Below are positions 11,581 to 23,611 of a stretch of 64,000 nucleotides of DNA, piece by piece; the stretch's first letter is position 1, and the number at the start of each line of letters is the position of its first letter. The notes under the pieces are model-generated. The model had not been told where the DNA came from. It ran no database searches and saw only the letters and a list, made by a program, of their open reading frames with translations. This DNA comes from Anaeramoeba ignava. Its lineage: Eukaryota; Metamonada; Anaeramoebidae. Position numbers and translations under genes: made by a program. Location: positions 62,001 to 126,000 of the forward strand of contig JAPDFW010000085.1 in assembly GCA_028826165.1 (NCBI GenBank), in the 5' to 3' direction.

Positions 11581-13075
11581 TCAAATATTTTCTCGAATTT
11601 TTGTTTTACAAATAGGACAAGTATCATGATTATTTAACCAAGGATCAATACAACTAAATATTTCAAAAAAAAATCAAAAATTATTTTTTTAGAATTAATT
11701 ATAATTTGAATAGAAATATTTTTAGATAAAGATAAAAATGTTTAATTACCTTTTATGAAAGAAATGAAGACAAGGAAGTATTCTTAATTTTTCTGATTCT
11801 TGAAAACTTTCTAAACAAATTGGACAATTTCTATTAAAATTAAAATAAAAATTAAAATTAAAATTAAAATAAAAATAAAAATAAAAATTAAAATTAAAAT
11901 TACTTTTGTTGAGAAATCTTTGATTGATGATATTTAAATGTTGGAAGTTGAGCAAAAATTTCATTTGTATTTAAGTTTCTGTTTTGAGAATTACCAAATC
12001 TAATATTTGAATTTTGTTGAAAATTTTGATAATTTAATGGATTTGGATAATTAGGTTCATTTGATTGATTTTGGAAATTTTGAGAATTTTGAAATTGATT
12101 TTGGAAATTTGATTGATTTTGAAATTGATTTTGAAAATTTTGTGGAAATGAATCAAATGGTAAAGGAATTGGTGTTGAATTTGTTGGAATTGTTGATCTG
12201 TTGAAAAATTGTGTTTGTTGTTGAAAAAATGGATTATTAAATGGATTATTCCTAAAGTTATTTCTTTCTTGAATTGGAATGTGTGCTGCATCTAATGGAT
12301 TGAAAACAATAAATCTTGATGGAAACATCATTTCGGGATGAAAATTAGGGAAAATATAATTTGGCATTTGTTGAATTGGTCTTGGTGAAAATCGTTGTGG
12401 TTGTAATAAAGAATTAGAAAAAGGTGATTGATTTCTTTGAAAAGGATTAAAAGATCCAATTTGATTTGGAATTTGATTTTGAATTTGATTTTGAATTGGA
12501 TTTTGAATTTGATTTTTGATTTTGATTTTGATTTTGATTTGAAATTAAATTTTGATTTTGATTTTGATTTGAATTTAGATTTGGGATTTGATTTAAATTT
12601 TGATTTTGAATTTGATTTTGAATTAGATTTAAATTTTGATTTTGATTTTGATTTTGATTTTGATTTTGATTTTGATTTTGATTTTGATTTTGATTTTGAT
12701 TTTTTGATTTTGATTTTGATTTTGATTTTGATTTTGTTTTTGATTTTGATTTTGATTTTGATTTTGATTTTGGTTTTGATTTTGGTTTTGATTTCTAACA
12801 AAATTATTTTGAAATTGATCATAATTTGTTTCATTTTGATTTAATTGAGAAATTATTCGAGGATTAGAATCATAAATTAAATTTCCATTTAAATAAACTG
12901 ATCCATTGACTACTTGAACTTGTGAATTATTAGGATCAAATCCTTGCAAATTAGAAAGATCTACAACTAAGTTTCCATTGTGATATACTTTATCTCCTGA
13001 TATTAAAATGCTATTTTGTGTTACTCCATTAGAATTTGTACTGTTGAATGATTGAAAAGAAAAAGAAAAACTCAT
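11581..13075 (-). CDS. RING-H2 finger protein, copy A (frameshifted)
   Basis: Exons 13075-11904, 11830-11750 and 11653-11581. The N-terminal domain (MSFSFSFQSFNST to YDSNPRII) is not recognised; it is followed by a long Asn-Gln region and a C-terminal RING-H2 finger split by an intron. The finger reads CPIC, then C-x-H-x2-H (PCLHFFHKS), CIDPWLNNHDT and CPIC, so all eight zinc ligands are present. Such proteins are usually E3 ubiquitin ligases. Exon 1 is broken within the repeat: two extra T at 12706-12711 shift it into a frame with a stop, and one extra T at 12513-12517 restores it. Copy B lacks this break, so copy A is either a damaged paralogue or an assembly artefact. Confidence 0.7.
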
Positions 13076-13606
13076 TTTTATTTATTTTAATAAATATATT
13101 TGTATTTTTAAAAGAAAAAAAAAAGAGAAAATGGGAAAAAAAAATGAAAAATAAAAAAATGAAAAAAAAATTTAAAATCGGAAAAAAATAAAATTTCATT
13201 TTTTTTAATTTATTATTTATAATTTATAATTTATTCTGAAATAAAAGTATTTTTAATTTCCCTTTTATTATTTAAATTAAATTTAATTTAATTTAATTTT
13301 TATTTTTAAAATTTAAATTTAATTTAATTCAAATTTTTTATTTTTAAAATCAAAGTTAGAAAAAGAATCAAAATCAAAATGAAAATGAAATTAAACTGAA
13401 AATCAAATTATTGAAAATCAAAATGAAAATCAAATTAAAATCAAAATGAAAATGAAAATGAAAATGAAAATCAAATTGAAAATCAAAATCAAAACCAAAA
13501 TCAAAATCAAAATGAAAATGAAAATGAAAATGGAAATTTAGATTGAATTTATCATTTCAAATTTAAAAAAAAATATTCAAAAAAAAAAAAACAGAAAAAG
13601 AATATT

Positions 13607-14582
13607 TCAAATATTTTCTCGAATTTTTGTTTTGCAAATAGGGCAAGTATCATGATTATTTAACCAAGGATCAATACAACTAAATATTTCAAAAAAAAAT
13701 CAAAAATTATAGTTTTTTTAGAATTAATTATAATTGAATAGAAATATTTTTAGATAAAGATAAAAATGTTTAATTACCTTTTATGAAAGAAATGAAGACA
13801 AGGAAGTATTCTTAATTTTTCTGATTCTTGAAAACTTTCTAAACAAATTGGACAATTTCTATCAAAATTAAAATTATTAAAATTAAAATAAAAAATTATA
13901 ATTGAAATTGAAATTAAAATTAAAATTAAAATTACTTTTGTTGAGAAATCTCTGATTGATGATATTTAAATGTTGGAAGTTGAGCAAAAATTTCATTTGT
14001 ATTTAAGTTTCTGTTTTGAGAATTACCAAATCTAATATTTGAATTTTGTTGAAAATTTTGATAATTTAATGGATTTGGATAATTAGGTTCATTTGATTGA
14101 TTTTGGAAATTTTGAGAATTTTGAAATTGATTTTGGAAATTTGGTTGATTTTGAAATTGATTTTGAAATTGATTTAGAAATTGATTTAGAAATTGATTTG
14201 GATTTTGATTTTGATTTTGATTTTGAAATTGATTTTGAAATGGATTTAGAAATTGATTTGGATTTTGAAATTGATTTTGAAATGGATTTTGATTTTGATT
14301 TTGATTTTGATTTTGATTTTGAGTTTCATTTTGAGTTTCATTTTGATTTAATTGAGGAATTATTCGAGGATTAGAATCATAAATTAAATTTCCATTTAAA
14401 TAAACTGATCCATTGACTACTTGAACTTGTGAATTATTAGGATCAAATCCTTCTAAATTAGAAAGATCTACAACTAAGTTTCCATTGTGATATACTTTAT
14501 CTCCTGATATTAAAATGCTATTTTGTGTTACTCCATTAGAATTTGTACTGTTGGATGATTGAAAAGAAAAAGAAAAACTCAT
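13607..14582 (-). CDS. RING-H2 finger protein, copy B (intact)
   Basis: Exons 14582-13936, 13858-13778 and 13679-13607 sum to 801 nt, giving 266 residues. The N-terminal domain is nearly identical to copy A. The central Asn-Gln region is shorter and includes NQFQNQFQNP-type units. The C-terminal RING-H2 reads CPIC-x14-C-x-H-x2-H-x2-C-x10-CPIC with all ligands present. The likely role is an E3 ubiquitin ligase that recruits an E2 through the RING; substrates are unknown. There is no transmembrane segment. Introns split the finger just before its first Cys pair and just before the fifth ligand group, at the same places as in copy A. Confidence 0.8.
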
Positions 14583-15069
14583 TTTTATTTATTTTAATAA
14601 ATATATTTGTATTTTTAAAAGAAAAAAAAAAAAGAGAAAATGGGAAAAAAAATGAAAAATAAAAAAATGAAAAAAAAATTTAAAATCGGAAAAAAATAAA
14701 ATTTCATTTTTTAATTTTTAATTTATAATTTTTAATTTATAATTTATTCTGAAATAAAAGTATTTTTAATTTCCCTTTTATTATTTAAATTAAATTTAAT
14801 TTAATTTAATTTTTTATTTTTTAAAATTTTAGTTAGAAAAGAATCAAAATGAAAATGAAAATGAAAATCAAATTAAAAACAACTTAATTTAAATCCAAAT
14901 CAAGAAAATTGAAACGAAAATCAAAATCAAAATGAAAATCAAAATCAAAATCAAAATCAAAATCAAAATCAAAATGAAAATGAAAATGAAAATGGAAATT
15001 TAGATTGAATTTATCATTTCAAATTTAAAAAAAAATATTCAAAAAAAAAAAAACAGGAAAAAGAATGTT

Positions 15070-15142
15070 TCAAATATTTTCTCGAATTTTTGTTTTAAAA
15101 ATAGGACAAGTATCATGATTATTTAACCAAGGATCAATACAA
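15070..15142 (-). pseudogene. RING-H2 copy C, relic last exon
   Basis: Only the final 73-nt exon remains, with its acceptor (TTTAG) upstream. It encodes CIDPWLNNHDT but reads CPIF instead of CPIC, because TGT/TGC is replaced by TTT, so the last zinc ligand is lost. The first two exons and the promoter are absent; sequence upstream changes to unrelated spacer at about 15165. This is a decayed third copy. Confidence 0.85.
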
Positions 15143-15280
15143 CTAAATATTTCAAAAAAAAATAATTTTGGTTCTTCTTTTTTCGAAAATAAAATTTCAT
15201 TTAAAAATAAAAGGGAAACTAATTTTTATTATTTTTGTTTTATGGTTTTAAAATTTTTGAATTATAAAAAGAGAATTTAA

Positions 15281-16962
15281 TTAATCTTCTTTCTTTTCTT
15301 CTTCTTTCTTTTCTTCTTCTTTCTTTTCTTCTTCTTTCTTTTCTTCTTCTTTTTGATTTTGATTTTCTTGATTTTGATTTTCTTGATTTTGATTTTGATT
15401 TTGATTTTGATTTTGATTTTGATTTTGATTTTGATTTTCATTTTCTTGATTTTGATTTTGATTTTGATTTTGATTTTCTTCTTTTTTCTTCTTCTTTTTA
15501 TCTTTTTGATGATGTTGTTTTTCTTCTTTTTTTTCTTCTTGAAGATATCTTTCTTTAAAAACATTTTGTTCCCAAGGAATAAGTGAACCAAAATAGAAAT
15601 GTTGAATAACAGGAAATTTTCCCAAAACTTCTTGTTGGAACATTTTAAACATTCCCGAATTAACTTTACTCCATTTTTTGACAGCAGAAATACTATCCAA
15701 AGTAGGAGAATGTTCAAAAAAAGGACCAGTTTTAACATCCAAAATAAACTTAATTGCATCCAAATATAAATATTCTTGATGAAATTCTTTAACGATTTTG
15801 ATATCATGAATTGATGTTGGTTTAATTGATTCATGTTCAATCAATTGAGCTGAGCCAAATAAATAGGGAAGGAATTGGAAATCATCTAATCCCCAAACTC
15901 CATGTGATCCTGCTGGTTCTAAATTGTAAATAATTTGCACTTTTCTCATTAATTGTAAATATTGATTGAATATTTTCACTATAATTGCTTGGAAATCTTC
16001 TTTTGTGAAAAATCCTATTCGAAAAAGACTGAATAAAAATGCTATAAATGCTAGTTCGTGTCCTGATCCATAATCAATTCTTCTTTCATTTCCAACTGAT
16101 TCGATTAAATATTTTGCAATTTCGATGGAGAATTTCTTGACTTTTTCTTCTATTATTTCTCCAATTAATAACTGGGCATTCTTTATTTCAAATTTTAATT
16201 TTAAATTTAATTTTAATTTTAATTTTAATTTTAATTTTAATTTTATAAATGAATTTTAATTTTAATTTTAATTTTAATTTTAATTTTAATTTTATAAATG
16301 AATTTTAATTTTAATTTTAATTTTAATTTTAATTTTAATTTTAATTTTAATTTTAATTTTAATTTTAATTTTAATTTTAATTTTAATTTTAATTTTAATT
16401 TTAATTTTAATATTAATTTTAATTTTAATTTTAATTTTAATTTTATAAATGAATTTTAATTTTAATTTTAATTTTAATTTTAATTTTAATTTTAATTTTA
16501 ATTTTAATTTTAATTTTAATTTTAATTTTAATTTTAATTTTAATTTTAATTATAATTTTAATTTTAATTTTAATTTTAATTTAAATTTTAATTTTAATAT
16601 TAATTTTAATTTTAATTTTAATTTCAAATTTAAATGAATTTTAATTTCGTTAAAAAAAATGGAAGAAATACTTTAGCAAGTTTTTGAAACCAAACACGAA
16701 AAGATTTATTTCCAAATCTTCTTGGTTGATTTGAAGGAGGAATTTGATCAACCCATTGACTCATTAAATCCAAAATTTTTGAAATTTTTAAAACATTTTC
16801 ACTAACAAAACATTCATCAGAATTTTTTTTCTTTATAACACTTTTATTTAATTCTCTAATAAATCCTGTTAAATAAAAATATGCATCTGTTTTGAACCAT
16901 TCATTTAATAGATCGGGGGTAGAAATTTTTTTTACAGGTTCAATAAATTGAGTTGGAATCAT
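15281..16962 (-). CDS. PTPA: PP2A phosphatase activator (PTPA/Rrd family)
   Basis: Two exons (16962-16672 and 16180-15281) sum to 1,191 nt, giving 396 residues. Family signatures are PPSNQPRRFGNKSFRVW, ESVGNERRIDYGSGHEL, EPAGSHGVWGLDDFQFLPY, KTGPFFEHSPTL and KFPVIQHFYFGSL. PTPA is a peptidyl-prolyl isomerase-like chaperone that activates the PP2A catalytic subunit in an ATP/Mg-dependent manner. The start is the ATG at 16962; an upstream in-frame ATG would add an implausible Phe-rich leader made of promoter sequence. After FGSLIPWE comes a roughly 95-residue tail of Lys/Glu, Asn-Gln and KEEE repeats, absent from well-known homologues. The intron is a TTTTAA repeat. Confidence 0.93.
16181..16671 (-). 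repeat. PTPA intron, (AATTTT)n microsatellite
   Basis: Donor AAA|GTATTT, acceptor AAAG|AATGCC on the minus strand. The body is almost pure TTTTAA hexamers interrupted several times by the same ATAAATGAATTTTAATTTT element (near 16246, 16291 and 16446). Confidence 0.85.
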
Positions 16963-17064
16963 GTTTAAAGTAAAAAAAAATTGAAAAAAATTGAAAAAAA
17001 ATGAAAAAAATGAAAAATGAAAAATGAAAAAAAAAATATTTTTAAACAACAATTTTAATTCCAC

Positions 17065-17500
17065 ATTTATTTATTTAATCAAAATTTAGAAATAAATTTA
17101 TAAATAATTCTATATTTATTTATTTAATCAAATTTTAGAAATAATTCTATATTTATTTATTTAATCAAATTTTAGAAATAAATATATATTTATTTATTTA
17201 ATCAAATTTTAGAAATGAATATATTAATAATTCTATATTTATTTATTTAATCAAAATTTAGAAATAAAAATATTAATAATTCTATATTTATTTATTTAAT
17301 CAAATTTTAGAAATAAAAATATTAATAATTATATATTTATTTATTTAATCAAAATTTAAAATAAATTATATATTTATTTATTTAATCAAATTTTAGAAAT
17401 AAATATATTAATAATTTTATATTTATTTATTTAATCAAATTTTAGAAATAATTATATTAATAATTCCATATTTATTTATTTAATCAAAATTTGGAAATAG
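17065..17500. repeat. Tandem repeat in the PTPA / PFS2 divergent promoter region
   Basis: Ten copies of a core TATTTATTTATTTAATCAAA followed by ATTTAGAAATA and a variable ATATTAATAATTC end, spaced about 35-50 nt apart. They lie between the divergent start codons of PTPA (16962) and PFS2 (17602). The core is well conserved for such AT-rich sequence, so it may be a recent expansion or may carry factor sites. Confidence 0.75.
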
Positions 17501-17601
17501 AAATATTTTTTCATTTTTTCATTTTTCATTTTTCATTTTTTTCATTTTTCATTTTTTTTCTTTTTGTTTTCAATTTATTTAAATAAATAATAAATAAAAT
17601 A

Positions 17602-19613
17602 ATGGCTTATCGAGAATTTGAAGAATCAGATACACATTTTCATTCAGAAAGAGAACATAGAGGATATGATGGAAGAAGAATAAGACAACCAGTGCAAAGA
17701 AGACCAGTAGATTATGGAACTCCAATTGTTAAATATATGGAAAAAAGAATTTTTTATAATCTTTATGATCCAAATGATATGCAACCAATTCCAAAAGTTG
17801 ATAGTTTTGCAAAATCTGAAGTTCTTCCTGTTTTTATTCCTACTCTTGATCCTATTGAAAATTTACCTACTCGTTATGTTCATAGTTCTGTTAATAAAGA
17901 TAAATGCCCTATAAATGTTGTTTCTGTAAATAATAAATATTAAATATTAAATAATAAATAATAAATATTAAATAATAATAAATATTAAATAATAAATATT
18001 AAATAATAAATAATAAATATTAAATATTAAATATATTAAATAATAAATAATAAATATTAAATATTAAATATTAAATATTAAATATAATATTAAATATTAA
18101 ATATTAAATATTAAATATTAAATATTAAATATTAAATATTAAATAATAAATATTAAATATTAAATATAAATTGATAAATATTAAATAATAAATATTAAAT
18201 ATTAAATATTAAATGAAATATTAAATATGAAATAATAAATAATAAATATTAAATAATAAATAATAAATAATAAATATTAAATAATAAATAATAAATATTA
18301 AATAATAAAAATAATTAAATATGAAATATTAAATATGAAATATTAAATATGAAATATTAAATATGAAATATTAAATATTAAATATTAAATATTAAATATT
18401 AAATAATAAATATTAAATATTAAATAATAAATATTAAATAAATATTAAATAATAAATAATAAATATTAAATATTAAATATTAAATAATAAATATTAAATA
18501 TTAAATAATAAATATTAAATAATATTAAATATTAAATAATATTAAATATTAAATATTAAATAATAAATATAAATTGATAAATTGATAAATTGATAAATTG
18601 ATAAATTAATAAAAAAATAGTTTACACCAGAAGCACGTAGATTAATAACAGGAACATCAAAAGGAGAACTAACATTATGGAACGGATTATGTTTCAAATT
18701 CGAAACAATACTTCAAGCACACAATTCATCAATCCGAGCATTAAAATGGACGTACGATGGGAATTGGATGATCACATCAGATAACGAAGGAATAATAAAA
18801 TATTGGCAACCAAACATGAACAACGTAAAGGAGTTCCAGACGCCTACACAGAAGGCGATTCGGGGATTGGCATTCAGCCCAACGGACATGAAGTTTGCAG
18901 CAGGTTCAGACGACGCAACAACAAGGATCTACGACTTCGTAACATGCCAGCAAGAGAGAGAATTAACAGGTCACGGTTGGGATGTTCGAGATGTTGATTG
19001 GCATCCCTTCTACAGTTTGCTCGCAACCGGAAGCAAGGAAAATTCAATCAAGTTTTGGGATCCCAGCAGCGGAGCTTTCTGGGGAACTTTCCATAACCAC
19101 AAGAGTACTGTCACAAAAGTAAAGTGGAATTTAGTCAATGGTTACTACTTACTTTCCTCCTCAAGAGATCAACTCATTAAACTTTTTGATATCCGCATGT
19201 TCAAAGAGGTGCAGACATACAAGGGCCACGAAGCAGAGGTGGTCTCTATTGCTTGGCATCCTCTTGATGAAAATATCTTCGTTTCCGGTGATTTAAACGG
19301 AAAAATAAAATTTTGGATCACAACTCAAGATGACCCATTTCCCGTCCAAACAATTGAGGATGCCCATGAAGGAAGTATCTTCGATCTTGCTTGGCATCCA
19401 TTGGGTCATATTCTCTGCTCTGCAAGTAATGACCGCTCTATTAAGTTTTGGTCACGTCACAGGCCAGGAGAACTTAAACTTATTGACCATATTTCTTCTG
19501 ATAGTTTACTTGATGATGAAAAAATTATTTCGCAATCAATTGAAAAAGAGTTTGTAAACCAAATGGAAATAGAAATTGATCAGCAGAAAGAATCTTGCGG
19601 ATTCAACAATTGA
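17602..19613 (+). CDS. PFS2: mRNA 3'-end processing WD40 protein Pfs2/WDR33
   Basis: Exons 17602-17925 and 18621-19613. The first exon carries the family N-terminus ([17 protein letters not shown], then [12 protein letters not shown]). The second opens with [15 protein letters not shown] and runs through the WD40 propeller: [60 protein letters not shown]. Pfs2/WDR33 is the CPSF subunit that recognises the AAUAAA poly(A) signal together with CPSF30. The printed frame stops at 19613. An adjacent frame continues with SFVDSVDDSLDNPVIPGFVG and stops at 19722. Deleting one T at 19594-19595 joins them, and an IPGF-type stretch near this point is usual in the family. Confidence 0.92.
17926..18620 (+). 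repeat. PFS2 intron, TTAAATA satellite
   Basis: Donor TCT|GTAAAT, acceptor ATAG|TTTACA. The 695 nt are nearly pure AAATATTAAATAATAAATATT, with no G or C apart from a few isolated bases, ending in four ATTGATAA units. Confidence 0.9.
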
Positions 19614-19841
19614 TTCTTCTTTTGTTGATTCTGTTGATGATTCTTTAGATAATCCTGTTATTCCTGGTTTTGTTGGTCATTCTTTAAATTCTTCATTATT
19701 TGGAACAAATAGATTTTTTTGAATAATATTTATTTTGGAAATCAAATCAAAAATTTAAAATCAAAATCAAAAATTTAAATCAAAATTTAAAATTAAAAAT
19801 GAAATTTAAAATAAAATTAAATTAAAAATTAATTTTGAATT

Positions 19842-22800
19842 TTATTTTTGTTCTAAATTTAAATAATTCATCTTCTTTATTTGTACCACATTATAATGAA
19901 TACTACTTGTAATCTTTTTTTCTTGATCTTTTTTCTTCAAAATTATCTCTTTCATTGTTTCACTAAATCGACTTAATATTCCATAAAGCATATAACTTCT
20001 TTTTGCTTGCATTTCAATATTAGAAACAATAAAAGGTTGATAAATAACCCAATTAATTGGATCAATTTTTGTTTCAATTTTCGAAAATAAACTTTGCATT
20101 TCTTCTTTTCCAAAAATAATGATTTTGATTTTTTCAAAGAATTTGTTTTCAATTAAATTTTCATTTTCATTTTCAATTTCATTTTCATTTTCATTATTTT
20201 CATTTTCATTATTTTCATTTTCATTATTTTCATTTTCTTTTGTTAAACCAAAAAGTAGAAAAAGAAACCGAATATCAAATCCAAATTGTAAATTCTGATT
20301 TTCAGAAGAATTTTCAGTAAAAATTTTTGAATTCATAAAATCTGAATAAATACTAAATAATTCTTGATGAAAAACCATGAATATTTGTTTGAGAATTGAA
20401 TCTCCAAGAAAAGCTCCTCCTTTATCAATCACATCCTTGCAGACATGAAATAATATTGTTGTTAAATAACCACTTGGAATAAAAGGAAGCTCAATTGTTT
20501 CCTTAATTTGTTCATCTGCATCATTTTTTCCTTCAATCATTTGCTTCTTCCACAAAAATTTTTGTTCATCTTGATCAAGAAAATCACTCTCAATTTTGGA
20601 TCTTAATTCTTGGCAATGTTTCTTCATTGTTTTCTTTGCCCAAACATAATATCCCAAACGAATACATATTGAAAAATCATCATCCATTTTTTTCCATTCT
20701 TTTTTGAATTGATTTTTCTTTTCAGGAAGAAATTTGATAAAAATCTTTTCCAAAATTCCAATAAAAATTCTTTTGAGAATCGAAGATATTCGAGAAAGGA
20801 TTGTTAATTCATCACAAATCAAATTGTCTGTTTCTTTAAAATCAAAAACATCTTGATTATTGGATAGTAAATTGAAAATTTCTTCTTGAACATGATTAAT
20901 TTTTTGCAAATGATCTTGAATTGAAATTGAATTTGAATTTATATTTGAATTTGAATTTGAATTTGAATTTTTCTTCAGTTGCATTCCTGAAATTTTCTCA
21001 ACAAAATATTCTTGAATCATTGCCAAGAATTTGAATCCTAATAATAATGTTTTTTCTTGGAAAGCTTGAATTACAATTTCGGATATTTTTTCAAAAACAA
21101 ATAGATCATTTAACGATTCAACAAATTTATCCACAATTTCAATTCCTTTATCAAGAATAACTTTTGAATATTCAACAATTCCATTGTCTTCATTTTCAAA
21201 GATCATGTGAGTTGATTTTGTTTTCTGAATTTGAGAGATGAAACGATTGCTTTGCCAAACTTCGGAATCTTGATTTGCTTTAATTGGCAATTTTTTCAGA
21301 ACTTCTGGAACATAATCTGATAAATGGAGAGAATCAAGAATTTGTTGAAGAAAATCTTGTGATGTTTTGATCAAAAGATCCTGGAAAACAATATTCCAAA
21401 TTAAATTCCCCATAAAATGTTCCTCAACACTATATTTTTCATTCCGTTTTTTCTTTGAGAAAATTCCCTGTTTGTATTTATTCTCAGTTTGATGTTTCTG
21501 GTTCTTTTGATTCTGTTTTTGTTTTTGTGATTCAATTCTGAGTTCTTGGCAAATGATCGAAATAAAATTTCCCAGAATTTTCAATGAGTTATTATTGTAT
21601 AATACTTTTAAAAGAGAATCTCGAATTTTCAAACTACATTTTTGAAGCCAATCTTCAAAGCATTCCTTAAGAGTTGTTTGAGAAATAACAACACAATCTC
21701 CATCCAGTTTCAAATAAAGAGAATCAGGATTTTGAGTTGAACTAAATATAGTTGTTGCTGATGAAATGATTCTAAATAAATTGGAACTAATTAATTTGAT
21801 AAATTTGGAATTTTTTTCTTGTTCAGAATCTTTTGAATTTGCTTTGAATTCTTCAATTAAAGTTTCCAATCCAGAAAGTTGATTATCCAAAAAAAGAATT
21901 AAAGCATTTTTTTCTTCTTGAAATTTGAGGTAAACAATTGCAGAAATTGCATCTGAATATTCACTATTTGAAATATTAAGTAATTTCATTTGTGATTGTG
22001 ATTTTTCAATTATTATTCTGAAGTGATCCTGAATAAAATCCCAATATTGTGTAAAGAAATCAAAACTGATTTTTTCAATATTTTCATGTGATTTTTGTTT
22101 TTCTTGAAGATTTTGATAATCTAATGAACTTTTTTTAAATAATTTAGCAGCATTTAAAATTTTGTTTTGATTTAAAAGGTTTATAATCTATTTAAAAAAA
22201 TTTAATTTCAATTTTATAAAAGAATTTTAATTTTAATTTTAATTTTAATTTTAATTTTAATTTTAATTTTAATTTTAATTTTAATTTTAATTTTAATTTT
22301 AATTTTAATTTTAATTTTAATTTTAATATTAATTTTAATTTTAATTTTAATATTAATTTTAATTTTATAAAAGAATTTTAATTTTAATTTAAATTTTATA
22401 AATGAATTTTAATTTTAATTTAAATTTTATAAATGAATTTAAATATTAATTTTAATTTTAATTTTAATTATAATTTTAATTTTATAAAAGAATTTTAATT
22501 TTAATTTTAATTTTAATTATAATTTTAATTTTTAATTTTAATTTTAATTTTAATTACATTTTCTGGAACATTTATTAATTCATTCACTAATTTATTAATT
22601 GAAGATTTAAATAAAAATTTTTGATTTTTTTCTTCTTGAATTAAATTTTGTTCTTTTGAATAAAAATTTTTTTTTGTAAATTGAGAAATTTTATTTGTAA
22701 ATTGTTCTATTGGAACTGATAAACTTTCTGCAATAGTTCTCATATCAGCAATTATATCAACTGAATCAATTAAATTTCTATATCTTCTTGAAACAATATC

Positions 22801-23476
22801 TCTTAATTTTTGTTTTTTTTCTGCAATTGCTTTTCTTTAAATTTATAATTTATGAATTTAATTTTAATTTTTAATTTTAATTTTGATTTTAATTTTAATT
22901 TCAATTTTAATTTTGATATTAATTTTAATATTAATTTTAATTTCAATTTTAAATTTTAATTTTAATTTTGATTTTAATTTTGATTTTAATTTTAATTTTA
23001 ATTTTAATTTAAATTTTAATTTTAATTTAATTTCAAATTTAATTTTGATTTTAATTTTAATTTTAATATTAATTTTAATTTTAATTTTTAATTTTAATTT
23101 TAATTTCAATTTTAATATTAATTTTAATTTTAATATTAATTTTAATTTCAATATTAATTTTAATTTTAATTTTAATTTTAATTTTAATTTTATAAATGAA
23201 TTTTAATTTTAATTTTAATTTTAATTTTAATTTTAATATTAATTTTAATTTTAATTTTAATTTTAATTTTAATTTTAATTTTAATTTTAATTTTGATATT
23301 AATTTTAATTTCAATTTTAATTTTAATTTTAATTTTAATTTCAATATTAATTTTAATTTTAATTTTTACTGAGTTTGTTGATTTAAATCTTGTATTTGTA
23401 AAATTGGAGTTTTTTGAAAAACAGAATGAATATTTGGAAGTGAAAGTGGAGTTTTATTAAAATCAATAAAATCCAT
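19842..23476 (-). CDS. COG1: Conserved oligomeric Golgi complex subunit 1
   Basis: Three exons (23476-23370, 22834-22558, 22187-19842) sum to 2,730 nt, giving 909 residues; human COG1 is of similar size. The diagnostic N-terminal motif is KKQKLRDIVSRRYRNLIDS followed by VDIIADMR, matching COG1 (LRxLVGxRYRDLIxAADxIxxM). Exon 3 continues with the helical rod (AAKLFKKSSLDYQNL, FFTQYWDFIQDHFR) and a long alpha-helical C-terminus. COG tethers retrograde vesicles at the Golgi, so the organism should have a functional Golgi. Asn-Ser and Asn-Glu insertions (near 20160-20235 and 20925-20965) interrupt the rod. The start codon is shared with a short bidirectional promoter. Confidence 0.85.
22188..22557 (-). 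repeat. COG1 intron 2, (TTTTAA)n
   Basis: Donor AAT|GTAATT, acceptor ATAG|ATTATA on the minus strand. TTTTAA hexamers are interrupted by TATAAA(A/T)GAATTT elements, the same interrupter seen in the PTPA intron. Confidence 0.85.
22835..23369 (-). repeat. COG1 intron 1, mixed (TTTTAA)/(TTTTGA) repeat
   Basis: Donor CA|GTAAAA, acceptor TAAAG|AAAAGC. It resembles the other hexamer introns but has scattered TTTTGA and TTTCAA units, intermediate between intronic TTTTAA and exonic TTTTGA (Asn-Gln) repeats. Confidence 0.85.
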
Positions 23477-23611
23477 TGTTATTGTTATTGTTATTATTAT
23501 TATTATTAAAAAAATGAAAAAAAAAAAATAAAAAAAATGAAAAAAATTAAAATTATTTTTTCTTTTCTTTTCTTTTTTCTTTCTTTTATTTTATCTAATT
23601 TCTTTTTATTA
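23477..23611. promoter_or_regulatory. Compact bidirectional promoter, COG1 / BEACH
   Basis: Only 135 nt separate the two divergent start codons. It contains an ATT/GTT trinucleotide run, poly-A, and CTTTTCTTTTC pyrimidine blocks. It must contain both transcription starts. Confidence 0.6.

Larger units (their letters stand above)
11480..15165. repeat. Tandem segmental triplication carrying the RING-H2 gene
   Basis: Three head-to-tail units: A (about 11480-13340), B (about 13370-14820) and C (about 14840-15165, truncated). Each begins with the end of the Patched-like tail (GAAAATGGAAATTTAGATTG), followed by the TTTATCATTTCAAATTT spacer and the reverse-strand RING gene. A and B also share the roughly 250-nt 5' flank of the gene (13076-13340 and 14583-14820), including ATTTCCCTTTTATTATTTAAA. 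Unit C keeps only the final exon. Confidence 0.85.

Noticed and set aside
19560-19580. A 19-nt intron in PFS2 (GTAAAC to ATAG)
   Set aside because: It would restore the frame, but all other introns here are at least 50 nt. A one-base insertion at 19594 explains the shift more simply.
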